In this document: piece by piece, positions 28,101-38,996 of the stretch
Numbering within the stretch: the first letter of the stretch is position 1
Layout of the letters: the number at the start of each line of letters is the position of its first letter
DNA from: Megasphaera sp.
GTDB taxonomy: Bacteria; Bacillota; Negativicutes; Veillonellales; Megasphaeraceae
Direction: 5' to 3'
Length of the DNA: 64,000 nucleotides
Assembly: GCA_022486585.1 (NCBI GenBank)
Contig: JAKVKI010000008.1
Coordinates: 1 to 64,000, forward strand
Translations under genes and position numbers: made by a program
The notes under the pieces: generated by a model
What the model was told of the DNA's origin: nothing
The model's database searches: none
What the model saw: the letters and a program-made list of their open reading frames with translations, nothing else

Positions 28101-28865
28101 TTATTTTAATCCACCAAAACGCCTTTCCCGCCCTTGGAAGGAAAGGATCGCATCAATCAATGTATCTTTCGTAAAATCAGGCCAGCACAGATCTGTAAAC
28201 CAGAACTCAGCATAAGCCATTTGCCATAAGAGGAAATTGCTGACCCGCTTATCCGCCCCAGGACGAATGAGAAGATCGACATCATTATCCGGAGCCGTGT
28301 ACAAATAACGAGACAGTACTGCTTCATCAATATCAGCAGGTAACAGTGTACCCTTCCTGACATCTTCAGCTACATGCTGCATGGCTTGTACCATTTCCAG
28401 CCTGCCACCATAATTGACGGCCACATTGAGGACGAGCCCCGTATTATTTGCCATCTCTGCTTCTGCTGCGATAAATTTCTGCTGCAGCGTCGCATGAAGG
28501 CGGCTCATATCTCCGATAAAGTGAAGCCTTACGTTATTTTCGTTAAGTTCTAACAGGTTCTTCCCCAGGTATTCATCCATCAACTTCATAATATATGTCA
28601 CTTCATCAACAGGACGTTTCCAGTTCTCTGTCGAAAAGGCATACACCGTCAGGACCTTGATACCGAGTTCAGTCGCTGCAATGACGATCCGTTTCAACGT
28701 ATTGGCACCAGCATGATGGCCATAGGCCCGAGGCATGCCCCGGCGTTTGGCCCAGCGGCCATTGCCATCCATAATGATCGCCACGTGATGAGGAATATTA
28801 TTCATATCAAGAAGTTCCGCCGAAGACGCTGTTTGTTTTCTTCTCCGGATAATTCGATTGATCAT
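28101..28865 (-). CDS. uppS: Undecaprenyl diphosphate synthase
   Basis: cis-Prenyltransferase producing the C55 carrier lipid for peptidoglycan and O-antigen. 254 residues if started at ATG 28865, which follows GGAG at 9 nt; the track start at 28880 overlaps the upstream gene. Motifs: MDGNGRWAKRRGMPRAYGH near the N-terminus, YAFSTENWKRP, VNYGGR, and the C-terminal DLLIRPGADKRVSNFLLWQ. Confidence 0.95.
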   Translation of the reverse strand: MINRIIRRRKQTASSAELLDMNNIPHHVAIIMDGNGRWAKRRGMPRAYGHHAGANTLKRIVIAATELGIKVLTVYAFSTENWKRPVDEVTYIMKLMDEYLGKNLLELNENNVRLHFIGDMSRLHATLQQKFIAAEAEMANNTGLVLNVAVNYGGRLEMVQAMQHVAEDVRKGTLLPADIDEAVLSRYLYTAPDNDVDLLIRPGADKRVSNFLLWQMAYAEFWFTDLCWPDFTKDTLIDAILSFQGRERRFGGLK

Positions 28866-28866
28866 G

Positions 28867-29109
28867 TTACGCTTCTCCATGAGACAGCACCGGTGCTACA
28901 GAGTCACTCGCCTGAAGAGTATAGTTGACCAACAGGCGGACAACACCGTCTTCTTCTTTAGCCCGGATAACATAGGACCGTTCCGGGTCACAGACAAAGA
29001 AGTGACTCCGTGACATCGTGCGATCGATAACATACGAAATATTTTTTTCCTGTAATACAGATATGGCATACCGTAACGGCATGCCACTGAAAATCCGTAT
29101 ATCCATCAT
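28867..29109 (-). CDS. Uncharacterised 80-residue protein between frr and uppS
   Basis: Not recognised. 80 residues, no signal peptide or membrane helix. The composition suggests a small alpha/beta fold ([20 protein letters not shown], then a strand-rich [23 protein letters not shown]). Its start overlaps the frr stop by 4 nt and its stop is 2 nt before the preferred uppS start, so it is a true operon member and probably translated. A role near translation or envelope synthesis is only suggested by position. Confidence 0.75.
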   Translation of the reverse strand: MMDIRIFSGMPLRYAISVLQEKNISYVIDRTMSRSHFFVCDPERSYVIRAKEEDGVVRLLVNYTLQASDSVAPVLSHGEA

Positions 29110-29666
29110 ACTTCCATGACTTCTTTTTCTTTTTTCGTCTTGATTTCATCAATTGCTTTGATTTTTTTATCAGTCAGTTTCTGGATATTTTCTTGTGCTT
29201 CTTTGCTGTCATCTTCGGTGATTTCTCGTTTCTTTTCCATCTTTTTGATGACATCATTTACATCGCGGCGGATGTTACGGACGGCTACTTTGGCTTCTTC
29301 AGCGTCTTTGCTGACCGTCTTGCTCAATTCCTTGCGTCGTTCTTCTGTGAGCTGGGGAATTTCCAAACGAATCATAGTGCCATCATTATTTGGATTCAGG
29401 CCCAGGTCCGATTTCAAAATAGCCTTTTCAATCGTAGCAAGCATGTTGCGTTCCCACGGTACAATCGTAATCAGGCGTGGTTCTGGAGCAGATACGTTAG
29501 CCACCTGCTTGACCGGTGTCGGTGTACCATAATAATCGACGGCGATACGGTCGAGGAGAGATGTACTGGCACGGCCTGTACGAATAGCGGCAAGATCCCG
29601 CTTCAGCGATTCGATGGTCTTATCCATCTTTGATTCATGTTGGTCTACTAATGTTTTGACGTCCAT
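29106..29666 (-). CDS. frr: Ribosome recycling factor
   Basis: Splits post-termination ribosomes with EF-G. 186 residues, normal. Typical segments are [34 protein letters not shown], the [30 protein letters not shown] helix (quoted in part) and a lysine-rich C-terminus. Follows pyrH as usual. Confidence 0.97.
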   Translation of the reverse strand: MDVKTLVDQHESKMDKTIESLKRDLAAIRTGRASTSLLDRIAVDYYGTPTPVKQVANVSAPEPRLITIVPWERNMLATIEKAILKSDLGLNPNNDGTMIRLEIPQLTEERRKELSKTVSKDAEEAKVAVRNIRRDVNDVIKKMEKKREITEDDSKEAQENIQKLTDKKIKAIDEIKTKKEKEVMEV

Positions 29667-29727
29667 ATAATCACTTCCTTTAACTATATTTATACTATTG
29701 TATTGTAATAACTATATCATACAGCGT

Positions 29728-31175
<1,448 letters not shown>

Positions 31176-31219
31176 GAATTATTCCTCCTAAGATTATGCA
31201 TAATATATACAGTTTTAAT

Positions 31220-31250
31220 AAAGGTAAGAAGTGCAATACTCCTTACCTTT
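31220..31250 (-). terminator. Hairpin between rpsB and tsf
   Basis: A 9-bp stem (AAAGGTAAG/CTTACCTTT), extended by a few pairs, with only a short U-run on the minus strand. Weak terminator or processing site. Confidence 0.4.
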
Positions 31251-31293
31251 ATATATAAGCTTTTTGAAATTATCACCTGCGTGGTAATCCTAA

Positions 31294-32022
31294 TTATTCA
31301 GCTGCTTCTGTCTTTTCTTCAGCTGCTTCTTCGTTCTGTTCGCCCTGGTTGCCTTCGAGAACTGCATCAGCAATTTTGCCCGTCAGCAATTTGACAGCGC
31401 GGATAGCGTCATCATTGGCAGGAACCGGATAATCGATAACATCAGGATCGCAGTTCGTATCGACCGTTGCAATGATGGGGATATGGAGTTTACGAGCTTC
31501 AGCTACAGCGATTTCTTCTTTTTTCGGATCAATGATGAAGATAGCATCCGGCAGTTTTTTCATGTCTTTAATACCGCCAAGATTTTTCTGCAATTTTTCC
31601 ATTTCATGTTTAAGAAGGGTAACTTCCTTTTTCGGCAATACTTCGAAAGTACCGTCTTCCTGCTGTTTTTCCAATGCTTTCAAACGTTTTACTCGTTTGT
31701 CAATCGTCTGGAAGTTAGTCAGCATGCCGCCGAGCCAACGTTCGTTGACATAGAACATGTTGCAACGTTCAGCTTCATTTTTAATGGATTCCTGTGCTTG
31801 TTTTTTAGTGCCGACAAAAAGGACTTTGCCGCCATCAGCAGCGAGGTCGCGAACGAAGTTATATGCTTCGTCCATTTTCTTTACGGTTTTCTGAAGGTCA
31901 ATGATATAGATACCATTGCGTTCTGTGAAAATAAAACGAGCCATTTTAGGGTTCCAACGACGAGTCTGATGACCGAAATGAACGCCTGCTTCCAATAATT
32001 GTTTCATAGATACTACTGCCAT
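31294..32022 (-). CDS. rpsB: 30S ribosomal protein S2
   Basis: 242 residues from ATG 32022, which follows GGAGGAA; the track ORF starts 13 codons upstream. Typical [22 protein letters not shown] opening, [10 protein letters not shown] and the C-terminal [19 protein letters not shown]. The glutamate/alanine-rich tail is normal for Firmicutes. First gene of rpsB-tsf-pyrH-frr. Confidence 0.97.
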   Translation of the reverse strand: MAVVSMKQLLEAGVHFGHQTRRWNPKMARFIFTERNGIYIIDLQKTVKKMDEAYNFVRDLAADGGKVLFVGTKKQAQESIKNEAERCNMFYVNERWLGGMLTNFQTIDKRVKRLKALEKQQEDGTFEVLPKKEVTLLKHEMEKLQKNLGGIKDMKKLPDAIFIIDPKKEEIAVAEARKLHIPIIATVDTNCDPDVIDYPVPANDDAIRAVKLLTGKIADAVLEGNQGEQNEEAAEEKTEAAE

Positions 32023-32130
32023 AATTGTGATTCCTCCTGTTTTTTCCTCCGCGCGTTCCACCCCGTCATACCAATACCATACTCGGAACAGATACGGGCC
32101 TTACCACGCGTGTGTATTTAGAACATTGGT

Positions 32131-32159
32131 ATTATACCATATGTTGACCTGCCTTACAA
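32131..32159 (-). promoter_or_regulatory. Promoter of rpsB
   Basis: Minus strand TTGTAA, 17 nt, TATAAT, with extended -10 TATGGTATAAT. It leaves a leader of about 100 nt before the rpsB start. Confidence 0.7.
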
Positions 32160-32188
32160 GGTATTTTCACCAGTATTATCGCTAAGAA

Positions 32189-32224
32189 CAAAAAAAATTC
32201 CGTGAAGAGATTCTCCACGGAATT
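32189..32224 (-). terminator. Terminator after rpmA
   Basis: A 9-bp stem (AATTCCGTG/CACGGAATT), extended by AGA/TCT, followed by a run of U on the minus strand, 14 nt after the rpmA stop. Confidence 0.85.
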
Positions 32225-32237
32225 CGATAAATCAGTC

Positions 32238-32528
32238 TTATGCTTCTGCTTCAACCGGATATACACTTACTTTACGGTTGAATTTGCCAACACGTTCGAA
32301 AGCAACTTTTCCAGCTGCCGTAGCAAACAACGTATCATCTTTGCCGATGCCTACGTTAGTGCCCGGATGGAAATGTGTGCCGCGCTGGCGAACGATGATG
32401 TTACCAGCTTTAACGACAAAGCCATCATGGCATTTTACGCCAAGGCGTTTGGATTCACTATCACGACCGTTACGTGTGGAACCAGTCCCCTTTTTATGGG
32501 CAAAAAGCTGTAAATTGAAATTAAACAT
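32238..32528 (-). CDS. rpmA: 50S ribosomal protein L27 (with cleavable leader)
   Basis: 96 residues from ATG 32528, which follows GGAGGTGG; the track ORF adds 48 spurious residues. The N-terminus is [17 protein letters not shown]. The leader ending NLQLFA, followed by the HKKG of mature L27, is the Firmicute-type extension removed by the Prp protease, whose gene is immediately upstream. C-terminal [17 protein letters not shown] is standard L27. Confidence 0.97.
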   Translation of the reverse strand: MFNFNLQLFAHKKGTGSTRNGRDSESKRLGVKCHDGFVVKAGNIIVRQRGTHFHPGTNVGIGKDDTLFATAAGKVAFERVGKFNRKVSVYPVEAEA

Positions 32529-32547
32529 TACGTCCACCTCCTGACGT

Positions 32548-32856
32548 CTATGGATGGAGTATGACATATTGGCCATACTGTTGTACAATTTGTTCAAAAC
32601 CGAGAACCATTGTCTCCAAAATAACCTGCCCTTGCGGGCTGACCTGAGACAACCGGACTGATAAGAAACCATCTTCTACTTCATATGCCGTTTGACTGGG
32701 AACATATTTCATCAATCCCAGCAAGGCTGTCTGAGCTAGTGCAGATACGGCGGCGCAAACGATATCACTGCCTTCTTCACTATAGCCAGAATGGCCGCTA
32801 ATGCGGAATCCTGTGATTTGATGGTCTGTATCATGCATCAAGGTTATGGTAATCAT
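32548..32856 (-). CDS. prp: Ribosomal-processing cysteine protease Prp
   Basis: 102 residues, the YsxB/Prp family that cleaves the L27 leader before ribosome assembly. The catalytic histidine is in ISGHSGY (about residue 21) and the cysteine in [10 protein letters not shown] (about residue 34). Lies between rplU and rpmA, its usual place, with a TAATG overlap to rplU. Confidence 0.95.
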   Translation of the reverse strand: MITITLMHDTDHQITGFRISGHSGYSEEGSDIVCAAVSALAQTALLGLMKYVPSQTAYEVEDGFLSVRLSQVSPQGQVILETMVLGFEQIVQQYGQYVILHP

Positions 32857-33167
32857 TAGCCTTCGATCTTTTCAATGCTGATCTTTGTGTAAGGCTGACG
32901 ATGACCTTGACGACGGCGATAGTTAGATTTAGCTTTGTATTTGAAAACAAGGATTTTCTTTTCTTTACCCTGTTCCAAAACTTTGCCTGTAACTTTAGCA
33001 CCTTCAACTAACGGAGAACCAACTTTTACATCTCCATCATTTACTACTGCCAAGACCTGGTCGAATACTACTTCGGAATCAACATCGTTAGTCAATTTTT
33101 CGACAAAAATCTTGTCGCCTTCTTGAACACGATACTGTTTTCCGCCTGTTTTAATAATAGCGTACAT
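32856..33167 (-). CDS. rplU: 50S ribosomal protein L21
   Basis: 103 residues from ATG 33167, which follows GAGGAGG; the track uses an upstream GTG inside that site. [18 protein letters not shown] opening and the [18 protein letters not shown] tail are diagnostic. First gene of rplU-prp-rpmA. Confidence 0.97.
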   Translation of the reverse strand: MYAIIKTGGKQYRVQEGDKIFVEKLTNDVDSEVVFDQVLAVVNDGDVKVGSPLVEGAKVTGKVLEQGKEKKILVFKYKAKSNYRRRQGHRQPYTKISIEKIEG

Positions 33168-33174
33168 GAGTGAC

Positions 33175-33265
33175 ACCTCCTCATTAGTATACTCGCTGGA
33201 TACGGCGCCTTACGGACTTGTGAGCCCCTCCACGCGGCTTATGTCGCTACGTATGCTACGACTTA
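33175..33265 (-). ncRNA. rplU 5' leader, possible L21 leader
   Basis: About 90 nt of transcribed leader between the rplU promoter and its ribosome site, GC-rich with short complementary segments (for example GGCGCC and repeated GTAGC). L21 autoregulatory leaders are known at this position in Firmicutes, but I could not confirm the consensus. Confidence 0.4.
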
Positions 33266-33268
33266 TTA

Positions 33269-33297
33269 ACTATATCAAATTACAAGGCCCCTGTCAA
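33269..33297 (-). promoter_or_regulatory. Promoter of rplU-prp-rpmA
   Basis: Minus strand TTGACA, 17 nt, TATAGT, about 100 nt upstream of the rplU ATG. Confidence 0.75.
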
Positions 33298-33395
33298 GAT
33301 ATTTTCCTTACAAACCCCTAAGCTGCCCTTCAGAAGAAACGTTTCTATTTCATTCGACTTGCTTTTCATTTAACAAATCTTTTCACCAAAAGGGC

Positions 33396-33426
33396 TTGAC
33401 TTAGAGTATATTCCATCTAGTATAGT
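33396..33426 (+). promoter_or_regulatory. MerR-type promoter with 19-nt spacer
   Basis: TTGACT and TATAGT separated by 19 nt. The long spacer, holding an imperfect dyad (AGAGTATATTCCATCT), is the hallmark of promoters twisted open by MerR-family activators. Directly upstream of the MerR gene, so autoregulation is likely. Confidence 0.65.
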
Positions 33427-33455
33427 ATAGATATATACTCTGGGAGGCGAATACG

Positions 33456-33833
33456 ATGAAAATCCATGAAGTAAGTACTACCTTCGATATATCTGCTGAT
33501 ACACTGCGATACTATGAACGCATCGGTCTCATTCACAATGTGCCCCGCAATCCGAGCGGCATCCGCGAGTATTCTTCTGAGAATTGCGCTACCATTGCCT
33601 TTATAAAATGCATGCGCGCTGCCAATGTTTCCATTGACGGCCTCAGCGAATATATCAAGCTCTATCAGGAAGGCCTTGAAACGATCCAAGACCGCAAAGC
33701 TATCCTTGTCCGCGAACGAAACCATCTGAAAGAACGTATGCAGGCTATGGAAGCTGCGTTAGAGAAGTTAAACAGTAAAATAGCATTGTATGATAATGGC
33801 GGCATGGGCTGCGTCCCTTGCAAGAAAAAATAA
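33456..33833 (+). CDS. MerR-family transcriptional regulator (AdhR-like)
   Basis: 125 residues. N-terminal winged helix (HEVSTTFDISADTLRYYERIGLI), dimerisation coiled coil (about 75-110, ERNHLKERMQAMEAALEKLN), and a short tail ending GCVPCKKK with a CxxC pair that could sense metal or electrophiles. Resembles AdhR/YfmP-type regulators responding to aldehydes or thiol stress. Convergent with the RND pump; no neighbouring target gene, so it may act only on itself or elsewhere. Confidence 0.85.
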   Translation: MKIHEVSTTFDISADTLRYYERIGLIHNVPRNPSGIREYSSENCATIAFIKCMRAANVSIDGLSEYIKLYQEGLETIQDRKAILVRERNHLKERMQAMEAALEKLNSKIALYDNGGMGCVPCKKK

Positions 33834-33851
33834 ATGACATCCTAAAGAACA

Positions 33852-33895
33852 AAGGGCTGTTCACAGCAGGAATTATCCTGACATGAACAGCCCTT
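33852..33895. terminator. Bidirectional terminator between merR and the RND permease
   Basis: A 12-bp perfect stem (AAGGGCTGTTCA/TGAACAGCCCTT) enclosing a second short stem (CAGGA/TCCTG). The plus side has CTTCTTT; the minus side has a short U-containing tail. Confidence 0.75.
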
Positions 33896-33922
33896 CTTTA
33901 TGTACGAAAAGCTACATTGTTT

Positions 33923-36900
33923 TTATTGCATATCACTCAATCGGCCAATAGGCTGACGCTTCTTAGGAAGCGGTTTGTCACCGATCTTTTCGATGAGTAT
34001 GAACAACATCGGAATGATGAATATCCCAAAGATAGTCGCAACGGATGTACCGAAGACGACGGCAATACCCATAGTCGACCGAGAGGCTGCACCAGCCCCT
34101 GTAGCAAGTGCCAACGGCACAGACCCTGCAACGAAGGCCAGCGACGTCATGATGATAGGACGGAGACGGATCTTCGCAGCTTCAATGGCTGCTGATGCCG
34201 GATCCATTCCCCGCTCTTCCACACGCACCTTGGCGTATTCAATGATCAGGATGGCGTTCTTAGCCCCCAGTCCGATAACTGCGAGGATCCCAATTTGGAA
34301 ATAAATATTGTTCGTCTGATTCAGTAAGTACGTGAACAGTGTTGCCCCAAAGAGGCCTGTCGGTACAGAGAACAATACGGAGAACGGTACTTTCCAGCTT
34401 TCATACAACGCCGCCAGTACGAGGAATACGAAGAGGAGAGCCAAGCCAAATACCATGTAGGTCTTATTGCCCGCTTCGATTTCTTCACGGCTCATGCCAG
34501 CCCATTCATACGAATACCCTTCTTCAAGCGTATCTGCTGCTACTTCTTTCAGCGCATTGATAGCTTCACCAGAAGAATACCCTGTAGCCGGCGACCCCAT
34601 GATCTTAATAGCCGGATAGTCATTGAATCGGTTAATGATAGGGGCAGTCCCCTGCATCTTCGGTGTAACGAAGTTCGCTACAGATACGAGATCATTATTA
34701 GAATTACGTACATAGATGTGATTATTAGCATCTATAGACTGACGATATTCTGGAGATGCCTGAAGAATTACTTTGAAGTTACGACCGAAAATAGTAAAAT
34801 CATTGACCTGGTAAGAACCATAGAAGGATTGGAGTGTCGAATATAACGTACTCAACGTCACCCCTTCATGGGAAACTTTATCACGATCGATGTCGAACTG
34901 ATATGCCGGCGTATCGTTAGAGAACGCCGTGTATATCGAGCCTATTTCCGGACGTTTTCTTGCTGTTGCTATCAATTTATTAGCAGTTGCAGATAATTCA
35001 GCTGTCGTATGGGAACCACGGTTTTCTAATTCCAGCGTGAACCCGGACGACACCCCCATGCCGTCAATAGGCGGCGGGTTGATAGCTACGACAGACGCCT
35101 GTGGAATCTGATTGCCATAGCCCATGATCTTACCAACTAATGTATCAACAGACAGATCCTTGGTCGTACGTTTGCTCCAATCATCCATGGATACGAAGGC
35201 TACAGCCCCATTCGGTTTAGCCCCGCCAGCCAGCATACTATAGCCAACAACGTCCATAGCGTACTTAACGCCAGGCTGTGAACTGATCCAGGAGCTTAAC
35301 TGCGATGTGACCTTCTTCGTTTCTGTCTGCGAAGTCCCTTCTGGCAAGGTTACGTTAACCATGAGGAACCCATTATCTTCTGAAGGTACAAACCCCGTTG
35401 GAATTGATGTGAACAATCCTGCCGTAAGGATACTGATCGTAACCAGAAAGGCAACACACCATTTCAAATGAAGTTGCAAATGCGCTAGTTTTATACCATA
35501 CCAGGCAATGATACGATCAAAGATCGTATTAAATTGTTGGAAGAATTTGTAAATGCCCTTTGGATTTTCTGTCGGTTTGTGTACATTCAAAATGCTGGCA
35601 CACATGGCCGGCGTCAAGGTCAAGGCAATAAATGCCGAAATCAATACCGAAATAGCAATGGTAAAGGCAAACTGACGATACAGGATCCCGCTCATTCCTG
35701 ATAAGAAACCAACTGGGATAAATACAGACGCCAATACGCAGGCAACGCCGATAACCGGGTTTTGTACGTTCTGCATAGCGATGATCGTCGCCTCTTTCGG
35801 CGGCTTATTATGATATTTTATTTCGTATTCAACAGCTTCAATAACAACGATGGCATCATCGACCAGAAGGCCAATGGCCAGTACCATAGCGAACAACGTC
35901 AACGTGTTAATAGAGAAGTCGAGTACTTTAAAGGAAGCAAACGTTCCCAGCAGCGATACTGGAACAGCAATCAACGGAATGAGTGTCGACCGGCCGCTCT
36001 GAAGGAACAAGTATACAATGGCTGCAACGAGGATCAAGGCTTCAATAAAGGTCTTGATTACTTCTTCAATGGATGCCGTTACAAATTTTGTACTATCGTA
36101 TACTACATTATATTTCATATCTGACGGGAAGCTTTGTTCCGCCTTTGCCAGTACCTTATTGACACCGCTAACGGTCTGCATCGCATTGGCATCAGCTGTA
36201 AGGCTGACCATAAAGGACGCACTGGGTGCATCTTTATAGTAACCATTTACGCTATAGCTCTTCGATCCTAATTCTACCTTCGCAATATCGCCGACACGGA
36301 TCATCGATCCATCCGTATTCGTACGGATGATGACATTTTTAAACTGTTCTACCGTCTGCAAACGACCATCTGTACGGAGCGAATATTGATATTCCTGATC
36401 GTTCAAAGATGGCTGTGCCCCAATATCACCAAGGGCTGCCTGTTTGTTCTGTTCACTAATAGCCGAAATGACATCTGACGGTGTTACTTTCAGAATATTC
36501 ATCTTCATCGGGTTCATCCAAATACGCATAGCGTAGTCGGACCCGAATTCTTGAACGTTACCGACACCAGAAACGGATTTCAATTCGTCCATGAAGTACT
36601 GCGTAGCATAGTTTTTCATGAACGTCGCATCATACGAACCATTCGGCGAATAGAGGAAAAATACCATTGCCGTAGAGGACGTAGATTTCTGTACAGTAAC
36701 ACCTGTGGACGTAACTTCTGACGGCAGCGTGCCTTGAACCTGGCTGACACGGTTCTGTGTATTGACCGTATCCATATCATCATTCGTTCCTGATTCGAAC
36801 TGCGCTGTCATGGAATAACGGCCATCGTCACTACTGCTTGATTCCATACTAACCAGCTTATCGACGCCGATCATCTGACGTTCAATGACACTGGCTACGG

Positions 36901-37081
36901 TCGTGCCGATAACTTCGGCGTTAGCGCCTGTATAGGTAGCAGATACACTGATCTGCGGCGGCGTAACGCTCGGATATTTTGCTATAGGCAATGTCACCAT
37001 AGCCAACAGCCCAAAAATACATATGATCAGGGAGATGACAATAGCGAAAATCGGCCTTTCAATAAAGAATTTTGATATCAC
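33923..37081 (-). CDS. RND multidrug efflux permease (HAE1/AcrB type)
   Basis: 1052-residue inner-membrane proton-driven exporter, full length for the HAE1 family. N-terminal FFIERPIFAIVISLIICIFG, two large periplasmic loops, and the proton-relay helix LAIGLLVDDAIVVIEAVE with adjacent aspartates. The C-terminal GLGAKNAILIIEYA segment is typical. It lies 15 nt after the adaptor gene. The outer-membrane channel gene is not in this cluster. Confidence 0.95.
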   Translation of the reverse strand: MISKFFIERPIFAIVISLIICIFGLLAMVTLPIAKYPSVTPPQISVSATYTGANAEVIGTTVASVIERQMIGVDKLVSMESSSSDDGRYSMTAQFESGTNDDMDTVNTQNRVSQVQGTLPSEVTSTGVTVQKSTSSTAMVFFLYSPNGSYDATFMKNYATQYFMDELKSVSGVGNVQEFGSDYAMRIWMNPMKMNILKVTPSDVISAISEQNKQAALGDIGAQPSLNDQEYQYSLRTDGRLQTVEQFKNVIIRTNTDGSMIRVGDIAKVELGSKSYSVNGYYKDAPSASFMVSLTADANAMQTVSGVNKVLAKAEQSFPSDMKYNVVYDSTKFVTASIEEVIKTFIEALILVAAIVYLFLQSGRSTLIPLIAVPVSLLGTFASFKVLDFSINTLTLFAMVLAIGLLVDDAIVVIEAVEYEIKYHNKPPKEATIIAMQNVQNPVIGVACVLASVFIPVGFLSGMSGILYRQFAFTIAISVLISAFIALTLTPAMCASILNVHKPTENPKGIYKFFQQFNTIFDRIIAWYGIKLAHLQLHLKWCVAFLVTISILTAGLFTSIPTGFVPSEDNGFLMVNVTLPEGTSQTETKKVTSQLSSWISSQPGVKYAMDVVGYSMLAGGAKPNGAVAFVSMDDWSKRTTKDLSVDTLVGKIMGYGNQIPQASVVAINPPPIDGMGVSSGFTLELENRGSHTTAELSATANKLIATARKRPEIGSIYTAFSNDTPAYQFDIDRDKVSHEGVTLSTLYSTLQSFYGSYQVNDFTIFGRNFKVILQASPEYRQSIDANNHIYVRNSNNDLVSVANFVTPKMQGTAPIINRFNDYPAIKIMGSPATGYSSGEAINALKEVAADTLEEGYSYEWAGMSREEIEAGNKTYMVFGLALLFVFLVLAALYESWKVPFSVLFSVPTGLFGATLFTYLLNQTNNIYFQIGILAVIGLGAKNAILIIEYAKVRVEERGMDPASAAIEAAKIRLRPIIMTSLAFVAGSVPLALATGAGAASRSTMGIAVVFGTSVATIFGIFIIPMLFILIEKIGDKPLPKKRQPIGRLSDMQ

Positions 37082-37096
37082 TGTCTCGCCCTCCTA

Positions 37097-38251
37097 CTAA
37101 GAATTACTGGTTGCATCATTGCTCGCTTCAATATCGCTCTTACTCAGCAAATGCTGATCCAGTGTAGCACCATTGGCCTTTTGATAGCCATCGACAATGA
37201 TCAGGTCGCCGGCATTAAGGCCATCTTTGATGAGCCAGAATTTACCGATTTTCTGTCCGACTGTCACTTCTTTATTCTGCGCCGCACCGGTTTCATCAAT
37301 AACAGAAACAAAGTATTTCCCTAAGGTCTGCTGTACAGCACGCTGCGGTACGAGAATGGCATTCTGCTGGATCTGTGTATCAGAAACAACAGTCGCGTAT
37401 AACCCTGGTATGAGCATGTTTTCCGGGTTATCAAAGACCGCTTTCACGATAATAGATCCGGAATTTCCATCCATACCATGATTGACCTGCGTCACATGAC
37501 CCGTATAGGCATACATCGTACCATCGCTAAGGCGGAGCTGCAACTGATCGCCCCAACTGCCGGCACTGTTCGTGTCTTTTTTCGCCATCTGCAAATACTC
37601 TGATTCACTGACACTGAATTCGACGAATACAGGATTCGTCGTAGAAATAGTTACTAACGCTGTCGACCCTGCCGTAGCATACGTACCGATAGGTACATCA
37701 TCGACATTGAGTTTGCCACTGAACGGCGCATAGACAATCGTATCATCGACATTATCCTGTGCTGCCTGGACCTGTGCTGCATTGGCTTCTAACACAGCCT
37801 GTTGCTGATCCGTTGCTGCTTCCTGATCGGTCACGGTCTGCTGAGAAATAGCATCTTGATCGGCCAGCATTTGATATCGCCGTAAATTCAATTGTTGATT
37901 AGCTAAATTAGCAGCTGCCTGGGCCTGATTGGCTCTGGCTGACTGCAGGGATGCATCGTACTGCCGGCTGTCCAAGCGGAACAATGGCTGCCCTGCCGTT
38001 ACTTCCTGGCCGCCTTGGACGTATTTTTCTACAACACGGCCTGAGATCTTCGGCCGTACCGGTACTTTATCTGTTGCCGTAACGGTACCACTATATTCAG
38101 CCGTTACCGGTGCGTCTTCAGCCGTAACTTTATACGTATTGACGGACACTGCCGCTTTCTGCCCGCCCTTTTGGGAACCGCAGCCAGCTAATAGTGCTGC
38201 AATGGCCACGATCGTGACCCCCCATGTTATCAATCTATGTTTCTGTACCAT
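37097..38251 (-). CDS. RND efflux periplasmic adaptor lipoprotein
   Basis: 384 residues. Signal with lipobox LLAGCGS (Cys about residue 24). Barrel-sandwich/lipoyl halves (about 60-95 and 180-210) flank an alpha-helical hairpin rich in A, Q and N (about 100-170). Membrane-fusion protein linking the permease to an outer-membrane duct. Its start overlaps the TetR gene stop by 17 nt. Confidence 0.93.
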   Translation of the reverse strand: MVQKHRLITWGVTIVAIAALLAGCGSQKGGQKAAVSVNTYKVTAEDAPVTAEYSGTVTATDKVPVRPKISGRVVEKYVQGGQEVTAGQPLFRLDSRQYDASLQSARANQAQAAANLANQQLNLRRYQMLADQDAISQQTVTDQEAATDQQQAVLEANAAQVQAAQDNVDDTIVYAPFSGKLNVDDVPIGTYATAGSTALVTISTTNPVFVEFSVSESEYLQMAKKDTNSAGSWGDQLQLRLSDGTMYAYTGHVTQVNHGMDGNSGSIIVKAVFDNPENMLIPGLYATVVSDTQIQQNAILVPQRAVQQTLGKYFVSVIDETGAAQNKEVTVGQKIGKFWLIKDGLNAGDLIIVDGYQKANGATLDQHLLSKSDIEASNDATSNS

Positions 38252-38837
38252 TCGTAATTTGCCTCCTGTCTTTTATTCCATATAAAATGATCGTCAAACA
38301 TTTCTTCATATACGCAGGAAAAGAATAGTCCCGGTCTACATCATTGATGTATTCCAATACATCTTCAGCTGCACTGCGAAGCATGTGCATCAGCAGTGGT
38401 TTGTCGAAATCTATGAATCCGTTGCTAGCCTTGAGTTCGTCAAGGATTTCATCCATAACGGCCCAATCTCGTTCATGATATGCCAGCAGATGTTCCCCTA
38501 CTTCGGGCATTTTCAAGAAAACATCGCTCATCTGCCGGACAGAACAGACTTCGATTACCTTTTCATATTTCGACCGAACTGTAAAAAAGCCCATAATTTT
38601 TTCTTCTGCTGTCAGTGACGTATCGTTCAACATGGCCAGATGTTTTTGATAGACATCCGTCATTGCAGATAAGATCGCTTCTTCTACGATTTTCTGCTTC
38701 GATGTGAAATGTTGGTATAACGTCCGTTTGCTGATCCGCAGTCGCCGGGCCAAATCATCCATATGGAAATCAGCTCCGTAGAGGTTCAATTCTATCAGTG
38801 CCTCTGTCAGGATTTGTTCCCTCATGTCCTTTGCCAT
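38235..38837 (-). CDS. TetR-family regulator of the RND operon
   Basis: 200 residues. N-terminal helix-turn-helix DDLARRLRISKRTLYQHFTSKQ. The C-terminal ligand domain is divergent, as usual. It is the first gene of the operon, transcribed ahead of its own targets, with a palindrome in its promoter, so an autoregulated repressor of the pump is likely. Confidence 0.9.
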   Translation of the reverse strand: MAKDMREQILTEALIELNLYGADFHMDDLARRLRISKRTLYQHFTSKQKIVEEAILSAMTDVYQKHLAMLNDTSLTAEEKIMGFFTVRSKYEKVIEVCSVRQMSDVFLKMPEVGEHLLAYHERDWAVMDEILDELKASNGFIDFDKPLLMHMLRSAAEDVLEYINDVDRDYSFPAYMKKCLTIILYGIKDRRQITNGTET

Positions 38838-38905
38838 GTCAACACATCCTATTGCTTAAATTTGAGTAATAGTAAACTAAAACGGAAAACCCAGTACCAA
38901 CATAT

Positions 38906-38934
38906 AGTGTAATATACACCCCTGTATAAGTCAA
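38906..38934 (-). promoter_or_regulatory. Promoter and operator of the tetR-RND operon
   Basis: Minus strand TTGACT, 17 nt, TACACT. The spacer is almost entirely a palindrome, TATACA-CCCC-TGTATA on the plus strand (38913-38928), well placed for TetR-family repression. Confidence 0.65.
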
Positions 38935-38996
38935 TATAAAACAAAAAAATATATGGATCCTATGTGCGTTTACAATACGTATACCCAAATCTGCCA

